A stretch of DNA of 64,000 nt from Chelydra serpentina (lineage: Eukaryota; Chordata; Testudines; Chelydridae), in assembly GCA_037349315.1 (NCBI GenBank), contig JBAIAC010000264.1:248001-312000 (forward strand), written 5' to 3'. The notes beneath the pieces were generated by a model that was not told where the DNA came from, searched no databases, and worked only from the letters and a program-made list of their open reading frames with translations. Shown here one piece after another: positions 21,641 to 31,451 of this stretch; position 1 is the stretch's first letter; every line of letters starts with the position of its first letter. Made by a program: the position numbers and the translations under genes.

Positions 21641-22254
21641 CCAAGCACTTATGGGAAATGTTGTGTCTTGCTTCATTACTATTCTAGCAGATGTCTGAGC
21701 AGTTAAAGTCCCCTTTTCTCCCCACCCTCTGACCTCGTTACTTGTTAATTTCACAGGCTGGTTTGTGTCCTCTGGAATCAACACAGAGTTTTGTGAAATC
21801 CCATCCCTGTGAATGTTTCCTTCTCTCCTGGAGCTCAGTCAGCCAGGCAAGGGGAGCCCCAGCCTCTCAGTGGATAAACCCAGCAGTCGGAGCTGTCTGT
21901 CAGACCAGGGCTGTAAGAAAAACAAATCACTAAGATCCAGCCACTCGAAATGCATCTGCCCTGGCTGTCATTGGTGATGGGGAATGCGAGATGGGGTCTT
22001 TCCCCTCTGAGTGGCCCTGGCTCTGATCAGGACCCATGTCTGGGGGCCTGACTGGCTTGGGGGGAGCAGGGAATGCTACGGAATCTCAGCCGAGGCCTGG
22101 AATCCACAAACCAAGCCCTGCACTAAGTGACTCTTTCTAAATCCCCAGCTGCATCTCCGGCTGGAGCCGCGTCCCCTCCCCGCCATGTGAGTAAGCGGGC
22201 GGATGACTCACCTCAATAAAGAGCATTAGCCACATTCATCATCAGACCAGCGGG

Positions 22255-22274
22255 CGTGTGTGTGTGTGTGTGTG
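22255..22274. repeat. (GT)n microsatellite
   Basis: Alternating GT for about 20 bp, next to the start of a degenerate tandem array at 22330-22500 whose core is CTCCAGCTGTGCATG. Confidence 0.9.
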
Positions 22275-22329
22275 GAAGGACCTCCCATGGGCTGCAGAAC
22301 TGCCTGAGCTCAGCTCTAGGTAGGCCTGG

Positions 22330-22500
22330 CTCCAGCTGTGCATTCCAAAGCTCCAGCTGTGCGTGGCCCCTGCTGTGTACTGCATACCTCCAGCTGAGCA
22401 TTGCATACATCCAGCTGTGCATGCCAGAGCTCCAGCTGTGCATGGCCCCAGCTGTGCATGCCAGAGCTCCAGCTGTGCGTGGCCCCAGCTGCGCAGTACT
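22330..22500. repeat. Degenerate tandem repeat, CTCCAGCTGTGCATG core
   Basis: About seven imperfect units with spacing of roughly 18-27 bp. Reading frames across it on both strands are a by-product of the repeat. Confidence 0.7.
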
Positions 22501-22544
22501 CTGGGCTGTGGGCTGTTCCTTATCCCCTGCATCTTGAACGTGAG

Positions 22545-22665
22545 AAAGAAGGAACCACAGCGCTTGCATGATGATCCTGCGTTGTGCAGGAGGTCAGACT
22601 AGATGATCATAATGGTCCCCTCTGACCTTAAAGTCTATGCGTCTATGAGTCTATGAGGTTTCTGA
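22545..22665 (+). repeat. CR1-type LINE 3' end
   Basis: TGCAGGAGGTCAGACTAGAT, then ATAATGGTCCCCTCTGACCT, then tandem GTCTATGAG, the short direct repeats typical of CR1 3' ends. A matching end is present at 60595-60650. Confidence 0.7.
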
Positions 22666-22860
22666 GAGTCTCAGCCAGAAGCCACATCCATCCCCTAGAG
22701 GCCTGTGAGGATAGGGCTAGTTTTTCTCAGGGGCTGCACCTCTCCATTGCCTTCTTCCCCTGGCTGGGACTCTTGAGTGGGAGGCATTGTCCCAGTTCCA
22801 TCTGAGCCAGCCCTGCCATGCAGGTGCTACTCTGTCGCAAGCAGACCCACGGCCAACCCT

Positions 22861-23114
22861 CACAGGCTTGCAATCAGATGCATCTCGGCCAAGCCAAGGC
22901 ACTGTCCCTAGCTGTGGGGCTCCCAAGACAGGCTTCTGGGGCCAGACCTACCACCGGGCACCTTTCCTAGTGGCATGGGATACCTCATTCCAGCTCCACT
23001 GGACCACAGCAAACACCTCCCCTCTCTCTTCAGAGTCCACCCTCTGCCTTGGGAGCTCCACAGTTAGGGACAGTGGCTTGACTTGGCCGAGATGCATCTG
23101 ATTGCAAGCCTGTG
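22861..23114. repeat. Inverted repeat, about 71-bp arms
   Basis: The left arm 22861-22931 is matched by the complement of 23043-23114 with a handful of mismatches; both contain CAATCAGATGCATCTCGGCC or its complement. The spacer is about 110 bp. It may be part of an unclassified interspersed repeat. Confidence 0.75.
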
Positions 23115-23254
23115 ATGAGTTGGACCACCTGGGGTGTCACTTGGGGTGCTTGGACATCCACTGAGCCAGTCTCTCCTGCTAGCATGGGCCCCCTTCTTAC
23201 CTGGGCTTGCTGGGCTAGGATCCCTGCAGCCTTTTCCAGCCAAGCATACACAGG

Positions 23255-23446
23255 CAGATCATAGAATCATAGAATCTCAGGGTTGGAAGGGACCTTAGGA
23301 GGTCATCTAGTCCAACCGCCTGCTCAGAGCAGGACCAATCCCCAATTTTCACCCCAGATCCCCAAATGGCCCCCTCAAGGATTGAACTCACAACCCTGGG
23401 TTTAGCAGGCCAATGCTCAAACCACTGAGCTATCCCTCCCCCCGCA
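23255..23446 (-). mobile_element. tRNA-derived SINE with CR1-like tail (Cry-type)
   Basis: On the plus strand it begins ATAGAATCATAGAATCTCAG and ends CAAACCACTGAGCTATCCC. Read on the minus strand it is a pol III head followed by a CR1-like tail with ATTCTATG direct repeats. Very similar to the copy at 25178. Confidence 0.85.
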
Positions 23447-23449
23447 CAG

Positions 23450-23783
23450 AGACAGAGATGCTCTCTGAGAAGACTCCACTTAAGGGACTTGCCCACAGCA
23501 CCCAAGTGTCCGCCCCTCCTAGGAGTTCAAGCCCCAAATTATATTAAATTTGCCTCTCCCCTCCGTGTGGAAGAGAATATGCACAGACCCCTTGCACCAC
23601 CCCAGCTAGCAATTACTTCCACCGGGTTTATTAATAAACAAAAGTGATTGTATTAAGTATAAAAGGTAGGATTTAAGTGGTCATAAGAGACAGCACACAG
23701 ACCAAAGTAGGTTACTAAGCAAAATAAAACAGAACACACAAACTAAACTTAATACGCTAAGGAAACTTGTTACATGTAATATC
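23450..23783. repeat. Unclassified repeat, LTR-like
   Basis: AT-rich sequence with TTTATTAATAAAC and GTATAAAAGG at 23627-23667. The motifs suggest LTR sequence, but no partner LTR or boundaries were found. Confidence 0.3.
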
Positions 23784-23795
23784 TCACCCTCACAG

Positions 23796-23943
23796 AAGCG
23801 ACAAAGAGTCCTGTGCATCTGAAGAAGTGGGTATTCACCCACGAAAGCTTATGCTCCAACACGTCTGTTAGTCTATAAGGTACCACAGGACCCTTTGTCC
23901 CTTCTACGGACCCAGACTAACACGGCTACCCCTCTGATAGTTG
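23796..23943 (-). mobile_element. SINE-like element with 12-bp target site duplication
   Basis: Same family as 13766-13913; here the GGTAGCCGTGTTAG end is on the minus strand. It is bounded by the direct repeat TCACCCTCACAG at 23784-23795 and 23944-23955. Confidence 0.8.
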
Positions 23944-24825
23944 TCACCCTCACAGTTGTTCTACGAATCTTTTCACAGGCTGGATGCCCTTCCAGTCTGG
24001 GTCCAAGTGCTTGTCCCCAGTTCCATCTTTAGCTGTTTCCAGCAGGCATCTTGGGTGGGGTAGCAGGGGAATGCTGACAACCAAGAGTATCTCACTCCCC
24101 ACCCTTAAATAGGATTTGCATAAGGTGAGACTCCTTTGTCTCCCAACTCCCTTCTTGTGGAAAAGTACAGAATTCAAGATGGATTCCAGCATCAGGTGAC
24201 GTGGTCACGGGTTGTTATAGAGCAAGTAGCCATTTCTTAAAGGCTGATCCTCAGGCTTACAGGAAAACCAAGTTTTTGCATAATCTGCTCCTCTCTTGCT
24301 AATGGGACATTAGCTCTGTGTCTGGCTTCATCAAGTAACTGTTGTCCCCACCTGTGTGAATGCTGATGGGAATATAGGACCAGGAGCAGGTTACAGCATG
24401 TCACAGTAGCACAGTGTGAGGAAGCCAAGGCTGGTGAGTCAGAGGGCTCAGTGGAACCCCAGTTCCAGGTTTCACTTGTGAGGGGTGAATGCATCACACT
24501 GGTATGAATAATGGGGAATATGCAAACAAGATGAAAGATATGACGAGTAAAAGGGGGAGAGGAAAGGGTGTTGCAAGCTTTGAAGAAATGTTTGACCTTG
24601 TTGCTCAGTAGCATTCCCCAACTATATGCAAAGATGATGTGAAACAGTGTCTATTGGACTAAAATGTAAAGGAGGTTGCGTCTCTAGCTGATGCTTTTGA
24701 GCAGACACGGGCATCTTTTGAGAATAAACCACAGAAAGAGGGGTTTAAAGCTAGTGGGAAGCAGGGTTCTGATTTTACCCCTGGGGAAAAGGAGGGTGGC
24801 TGGGAGCCTGGGGGGCGGATAGCTC

Positions 24826-24990
24826 AGTGGTTTGAGCATTGGCCTGCTAAATCCAGCGTTATGAGTTCAGTCCTTGAGGGGGCTATTTAGGGAGCTGGAG
24901 CAAAAATTGGGGATTGGTCCTGCTTTGAGCAGCAGGTTGGACTAGATGACCTCCTAAGGTCCCTTCCAACCCTGATATTCTATGATACTC
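24826..24990 (+). mobile_element. tRNA-derived SINE with CR1-like tail (Cry-type)
   Basis: Starts GATAGCTCAGTGGTTTGAGC (A box), has GAGTTCAGTCC (B box), and ends AGATGACCTCCTAAGGTCCC and TATTCTATGATAC. It is inserted in the gag remnant of the decayed LTR element. It is not a functional tRNA: there is no acceptor stem and it carries a LINE-like tail. Confidence 0.85.
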
Positions 24991-25177
24991 ACCTCCCTCA
25001 ACCCATTCCTCTGATCCCCATCCCAAACCTCCTGTGAAAACAGAAGAGCCCAAAATGTGCTATCACTGATCACCAGAGGGATAAATGCCTTGTGCTGGGA
25101 AGAAGCAGGAAGCAAATAGTCCCTGCGAATTCTGCTGTTCTCAACACAGAAACCTCTCAGGCGACTGAGACTTATCA

Positions 25178-25350
25178 TATTCATAGAATCTCAGGGTTGG
25201 AAGGGACCTTAGGAGGTCATCTAGTCCAACCCCCTGCTCAAAGCAGGACCAATCCCCAATTTTTGCCCCAGATCCCCAAATGGCCCCCTCAAGGATTGAA
25301 CTCATAACCCTGGGTTTAGCAGGCCAGTGCTCAAACCACTGAGCTATTGT
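25178..25350 (-). mobile_element. tRNA-derived SINE with CR1-like tail (Cry-type)
   Basis: Reverse copy from TCATAGAATCTCAGGG to CAAACCACTGAGCTATTG. It lies just before the protease-like remnant of the decayed LTR element. Confidence 0.85.
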
Positions 25351-25671
25351 GGGATGCTTTTGTGGGATGAGCCCGTGCGGAACCAGGCCCGGAGCACATA
25401 AAGGTTGTCAAGATTCAAGTGCAGACATTTCTGTGGTTAAGCAGAGTGTAATTCAAGGTGACATCTTGCCAGGAGAAAGGGCAAAGCTTTTATTAGTAGG
25501 AGGCTACAGGCTTCTTGTCCATTTAGCCAAAATACACATAGAAACTGATGGTTTAGAAAGTGTATCAACAGTGGGAATGGTAGATCATATTCCCATTGAC
25601 ACGCTTATTGGGGATGATTTTTTCAGGTTGTTAAGGTGTTTACCCACAGCAAGAAGGAGTATTATGCTAGG

Positions 25672-26296
25672 CAGTGCTCCCTCTAATTTTTCCCATTCAT
25701 GTGCGGAATGAATCTTGCACCAATATGGAGGTATGTGTGACAAATCACGTCCACACTGGTGCACAGAACAAAATGAATGGGGTGGGGCCAAGAGGTTCAG
25801 AGTGTGGGAGGGGGCTCAAGGCTGGGGAAGAGGGTTGGGGTGTGGGGGGGATGAGGACTCTGGCTGGGGTGGGTGAGGGCTCTGGGGCAGGATTGGGGAT
25901 GAGGGGTTTCAGGACTGGGCCAGAGGGTTGGGGTAGATGGGTGAGGGCTTTGGGGGCCAGGGATGAGGGGTGCAGGACAGAGGGTTGAGGGTAAGGGCTC
26001 TGGCTGGGGGTGCAGACTCTGGGCTGGGGATGCAGAGTTTGGGGTACAGGCTGCCCCAGGGCTGAGGCCAGAGGATTCCCACCAGCCCGCTCTCCTCCAG
26101 CAGCACAGAGCTCTAGGGGAGGGGACCCTCTCTCCCTGCCAGCAGCAGTGGGCTCCAGGGCTGGGGGAGAGGCCCGCAGCAGCCCTGTATGCCCCAACTT
26201 CTTCCCCTCCCCAGTTCCCAGCCCCCCGACACCTCTCTCCTCTCCAGGCCCCTTTATAGCCTGCTGCAGGGCCACACAGTTTAGAGGGAACTTAGG
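25672..26296. mobile_element. Probable DNA-transposon-derived insertion
   Basis: Begins CAGTGCTCCCTCTAATTTTT and ends near TTAGAGGGAACTTAG, imperfect inverted termini. The interior is G-rich low-complexity sequence (TGGGG and GGGCTCTGG repeats). It interrupts the decayed LTR element between its protease and linker regions. The target duplication is not clear. Confidence 0.4.
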
Positions 26297-28699
26297 AGCA
26301 AGTCCCAGGAATTGCTGAGGGAAAGTCTCTTTGATTCCTGTGTAGGAGGGGAAGCAGCATGCTCGGTGTGGGGGAGGTTGAGGAGACCGGCACCTGTACT
26401 GGAGCTGAAGGCAACACCTCTTCAGGGAGGAAACAGGGTGAGGTGCCTGTCAGTGAGAGAAGGGTCCGGGTTGTTAGCTGCCAGGACATTGCGCCTGAGC
26501 AAGGGATAGTTCCCACTCTGGAGAGCATAGAGAGATGTGTCCTAGAGAGGGGCCTGGAGGAAGAAACTGGGGAAGGAATAGTGGGGGTACATGATGGTCT
26601 CCTCACTGGTCACTTGAGAGAGGAGGCCCAGGACAGAATGGCTGAGTCAGCATCCGTACACCCAGGCACTCAGCCCATGACCCAGGTTTTGAGAGGGAAC
26701 AGTGTAGCTGCTCTCTCGGAGGGGAGAAATCACACAGCTGACCACTCGGGGATGGAGAAAGGGGTGACAGCGGGTACCCCAATCCAGGTCCCAGTTATTC
26801 AGGACACGGGGCCTGATATGCTTGTGGAATTAATGGTATCTCTTTAAGACAGGAGGCAGATTCTATGGAAGAAATGGATGTCTCTGAGAATGCAAGTGAC
26901 CTAGCTGGCAGAGGGGAAGAGGGATGTCCCTGGGCTGGTAAGCCACAGAAAGCAGCTGAGGGAAAGCTGCTGATAGAAGGTGCATCTGACCAAAGAATAG
27001 ACACTCCTCACCAGAGCGCACAGATCAGAACCCTATAAGAAAAGAGGTGGGGGAAGGTCCCAGTGTTGGGAATGGAGGAACAGGATAACCCCAAGAGAAG
27101 AGGTGTATTTTTGAACGTACATAACCCTGGGGTTGGGACACAGCTCCACAGAGAGCTCTCCAATACGCAGAATCCCCCTAGATCCTGGCCTCACCAGATC
27201 CTGCAGTACCAGAGCCCCAGAGACATGGGGGGATTGGGGATCCACATTGAAGGGAAAGCAAAAGAGTAACCGAACACAGTAAGGTTCAGGAGGGAGCTGA
27301 AAGACACAATGGGGACTGACCAAACCAGACTGTGTAAACGGAAGGAGTGATATGATGAAAATACTTGGAAACGCCTACCTGTGGTGAAGTGTTAGGTGTT
27401 ACTGTTACATTTCATGCTAAAAAGTTTGATGCTCATGGTTAACCTTATGACAGAGAATTGAGTACTGATGATAAATCCTATGAAACAATGTAACACGCAT
27501 GATTTTGGGGATACGTTTTTGGAGCTGCTAGGAGTGGTAAATAAGAACACACCATGTATTAAGAAGCCTTTTGGGAATGCTACTTCTCAGCTGGTACCTG
27601 TAAACACTCTTGAAGCTTGTCACAGCAGAGAAACCATAATTAACCTGGTCTGCTGTGTGGAAGGGGAAACTGAGGCATGTCACGTCATGACATAGATGAC
27701 TAAATGCCAAGATACCTACACTTTAGAAAACATTAATATATGCACTGAGTTAACACCACTTAGAACAGAAGAAAGGTTAACAATGCTGCATATTTACACA
27801 GAGCTGCTTTCTAGCAACCCAGAGAAGGCACACTGGCTAATTTTTGAGCTCACTAGGACTGATCCACAAAGGGTTAAAAGGTACACCGACGTCTGCAAGA
27901 GCTCGTGTGGGTAACACGACTATGTTTAGCAACACTTGGGAGTTGCCTGGTCAAAACCTAAAAAGGACTTTGGGCCCACTTCCTCCGCATCATTCAGTGC
28001 CTAACGCCGTTGTAATAAACAAAGGCGGGAGTGTGACATTGTACCTCAAAGAAGCCCCCTGGAACTCACATCATGACCACTGGCTTACAATGACGATCTC
28101 TTTTGTTCAAAGTGTGCCTTGTGAGGTATCGTTTGAAAAGTCTGGATCTGTTGAACATGAATATCCTGTTGGGTTGTATGTGCTATATTTTGGGGGGAAG
28201 TTATGAAGTATTTTCTGTATGAGTTATGGAAATACGTTGTGATGTTCACCACACAATCTATGATCACAGAAGCTTTTCTGAAAAGGCATGTCTGCCCTGG
28301 GGGCGGACTGACCCACACCGCAGCATAGAAAGTATAAAAGAGGGGAAGTGACATTGTCGCTTGCCGTCCCCCCACCATCCAAACACCTGGAAAGATGTCT
28401 GAAAAACAAAGACGTTGGACTGGGCAAGGGTGGTCCCAGGCTGCAAAAGAGACCCAGCCTGTGTATTGAGGATCTGTAACCTGCTTGTACCATCTGTCAG
28501 GGTGAGACACTGCTTGATTCAAATCCTGTTTAGTTTCCTTACCCGTGAAGTTGCCTCAAGTGCTCGGGGAATCTCAGCTCAGTTACAAAGGCTGGTGCCT
28601 GTCCACTTTCCTACGAAGGAGTGGGGAACTAGGTGATGAACTTACCTTGGCCAGGCTTCTGACCGGTTCAAGATGGTCCAGTTCTGGGGTGCCAGGCTG

Positions 28700-29340
28700 G
28701 AGTGCTGTCTTCTTGGACAGTTTGATAGAAGTCTGCTGTACAGGCTACCTGGCCAGAGCTGGTGCAGCACACACAGAAAACACACACACAGCCAACAGCT
28801 GGCAACACCGTTGACCCCGACCGCTGATCTGGTACGTAGGTGACTTATCCTCTGTAGGAATCACAGTCTAACATGGCAGGAAGCTACAAGCTAGGGAATC
28901 CCTTATCCCCTCCCTGCAAATCCCCCCAGAGTTTGATGAGATATGGACACACTGGTTTGCCAGCAAAGGAGGTCCATATGAATGTAAGAAAGATAGTGGG
29001 GAAGAAACATAGAATGGAATTAATATAGCTAGGGCAGAAACTGTAGCCTTGGAAAATAATAAGAGTAAGTTCTGACTGGAGGGAGATCTCACAGCAGGCT
29101 CGACTGGCGGTTTGTACATTTCTCTTGAACATCAGTAGCTCTCTGTCAATCTTTCCTCTGTAATATCCAGCTCTCTGTCTTCGTATCTGCCACATCCATC
29201 CATCCGACCTTCTTCAACATCTATCCATCGTCAATACAGCCATCCTCCATCCATTCTTCTGCAATTTCCATCATCCATCCATTCATCCATCCATCCTTCT
29301 GCAGTAACTACCCATCATCCATCCTTTTGCAATATCCATG
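28700..29340 (+). mobile_element. Retrovirus-like fragment: LTR end, PBS, gag start, then CATC repeats
   Basis: The end of an LTR-like sequence (CACACACAGCCAACAGCTGG) is followed by a primer binding site-like GTTGACCCCGACCGCTGAT and a short frame starting MAGSYKLGN at 28873. It breaks down and passes into degenerate CATCCATC repeats (29190-29335). Copies with better preserved parts are at 45778 and 60648. This is a non-functional endogenous retroviral remnant. Confidence 0.6.
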
Positions 29341-29364
29341 TCTGTCTTCTTATATACTATGCTG

Positions 29365-30170
29365 TCAGGGTTCCCTCCCCACTCTAAACTCTAGGGTAAA
29401 GACGTGGGGACCCGCATTCAGAGCCCCTAAGCCTATTTTTACCAGCTTAGGGTAAACCCCCCCAAGGTACAAAATTCCCTGCACCCCGAGAAATGCTTCT
29501 TGCTGCCACCATCAAATGTCTAACAGGAATCCAGGAAAGGAATCACTTGAACTTCCCTCCCCCCCAAAATGCCCCCTCAAGCCGTACACCCCCTTTCCTG
29601 GGGAAGCTTGAGAACAATCTCCCAACCAATTGGTTACACAGTGATCTAAAAACCCACCCCCTGGGTTTTAACACTATAGAAAACAGTCAACTTCTTAAAA
29701 GAAGGATTTTATTAAAAATAAAGAAGGTAAAATCATCTCTGTAAAATCAGGATGGTAACTATTTCACAGGGCACTATATTTCCAAACTCAGAGAGATTTC
29801 CCCCTCTGGACAAAACCTTAACGTTACAGAAAACCATGAATACCTCCCCCCCCCTTGCCCTTTCTAACACAGGGAATACACCAAGCAAAATAAACAGAAA
29901 TCTATACGCTATGCTATCTAAACTTACTTCAGAAAAGGGAGGTTTGATTTTCTGTAGGTTCCTTCTGTCTTCCAAGATCACTCTCTCTCAGACAAAGACA
30001 CCCACTAAAACCTTCCCCCCTCCCAAAGTTTGAAAGTATCTTGTCCCCTTATTGGTCAGAGCCCAGCCAGGTCAGGTGTCAGTCTGGCTACCTGCATTTC
30101 TTAACCCTTTACTGGAAAGAGGATTTTATAGCACTGCATCAGACCCTCTCCCCCTTCCCTTCATATTTAT
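29365..30170 (-). repeat. Unclassified LTR-like interspersed repeat
   Basis: Starts CAGGGTTCCCTCCCCACTCT and contains TTTTATTAAAAATAAAG; on the minus strand this gives polyadenylation-like hexamers. No coding capacity. It resembles a solo LTR in composition, but the borders and target duplication could not be fixed. Confidence 0.35.
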
Positions 30171-30174
30171 GACA

Positions 30175-30480
30175 TATGCCCATACATTCATCCTTCTCCA
30201 GTATCTATCCATCATCACCCATCCTTCTTCAATATCCATCTGTCCATCCTTTTGCAATATCCATGCATCCCTTTCTCCTATCCATCCATCTTTCTGTATT
30301 ATCCATGGATCCAACCATCCTTCTTCAGCATCTGGCTGTCTTCTCATCTGCCCTGTCCATCCATCCACCATTCTGCAGTATCCAGAAGTCTTCATCTATG
30401 TTTTCTATCCATCCATCCCCAATATCCAACCATTAAGTTATTCATCCACCCTTCTGCAACATCCATCCATCTATCACTTT
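30175..30480. repeat. Degenerate (CATC)n array
   Basis: Tandem CATCCATCC tracts are separated by TTCTGCAATATCCATC-type units, so the higher unit is roughly 30-60 bp. The same composite array is seen at 46847-47115 and 61995-62290. Confidence 0.8.
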
Positions 30481-30599
30481 TTATTTTATTTAAAGTGAAT
30501 TTTGTGATGTGGTATTACATCACCGTGGGTTTGGCTCTGGTCGCTTCAGTTTCAAGCTCACAGGTTGAAAGTCACCTCTGCTTCTTGCTTCAGATGTAG

Positions 30600-31340
30600 C
30601 ATTTCTGGGGACGCATAAGGACCAAGAGTAGCGACCACACAGACATTTCATAAGTACAAGATCCAGTCTGTTCTACAAGTTTTATTAAAGTTACAGGTAA
30701 AGTTATGATTGTTAAAGCATATAAAAATTATATAATGACCTATGCACAAGCTACAGATATAGTTATGCTCACATCCTTAACAATATTCTTAAGGTCTGAT
30801 GGCTGCCAGGCCAAATGACCATCATTAGAGGAATGGTTCCTGCTGGGGTCTCCAATAGGGAGCTCAGTTTTCCTAATCTGGGCACCCTCTTTTTATAATG
30901 TGATACCAACTATTCCTATTAGCATTGACACACACAGTACACAGCACACAGGTAGGACATGTGGTAGAAAAATCTGACTATTGGATAGTTTGTACGCAAA
31001 AACTACTGTTAATTTTTCACAATATCCCCCATGGATACATCTTTTCCCATTATCTTGTGCCATAGGGTCATTCTTTGGTCACTTACTGATGTCAAGCATT
31101 GCTTAAGCCTATGGCCTAATATGGCTAAGCTAAAATCTTACAGGCCTCAGCCTGTAGGCCTTGCGTTTGAGCCCTCCTTACTTAGAGACCTAATATCTAA
31201 TTATACCTTCTAACTACTGATCAATCTTATACTTCTGTAATGCTACAACTTCACTCTATTGAGCATAGAAAGATTATGTGCAGCATAACGCGTTAATTAA
31301 TCATAACATCACACAAGAAATGAGCAATACACTAAAATCA
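30600..31340. repeat. Duplicated AT-rich block
   Basis: The first 120 bp match 41390-41510 (CTACAAGTTTTATTAAAGTT). The part from 31020 on matches 47195-47470 and 62375-62640 (ACATCTTTTCCCATTATCTT...CATAGGGTCATTC). No gene is seen. It forms the 3' flank of protease gene 2 and marks an ancestral duplicated unit. Confidence 0.7.
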
Positions 31341-31451
31341 TTGGCTACACATCCATCCATCCATCCATCCATCTGCAATAGGCAGCCAGCCAGCCATCAC
31401 TCTGCAATAACCATCTATCTCTCCACTCACAGTAGAGATGGACACTCCCTT

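Larger units (their letters stand above)
24540..28500 (+). mobile_element. Decayed gag-protease LTR element related to the one at 47935, also without pol
   Basis: Gag remnants at about 24580-24790 read FEEMFDLVAQ...DDVKQCLLD...LADAFEQT, with stops. A remnant of the zinc-knuckle region lies near 25035-25075. A protease-like segment at 25420-25630 reads LLLVGGYRLLVHLAKIHIET and IGDDFFR. A glycine/glutamate-rich linker lies at 26340-27000. CCVEGETEA at about 27647 corresponds to CCVKGETEA of the young element. A purine tract (AAAGGCGGGAG) precedes an LTR beginning TGTGACATTG at 28032, with GTATAAAAG near 28330. No reverse transcriptase, RNase H or integrase motif lies between protease and LTR. 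Two SINEs and a DNA element are inserted in it. The left LTR was not identified, and the right LTR end is uncertain. Confidence 0.55.

Noticed and set aside
24826..24900. tRNA gene
   Set aside because: A and B box motifs are present, but there is no cloverleaf with acceptor stem, and a CR1-like tail follows; it is a SINE.
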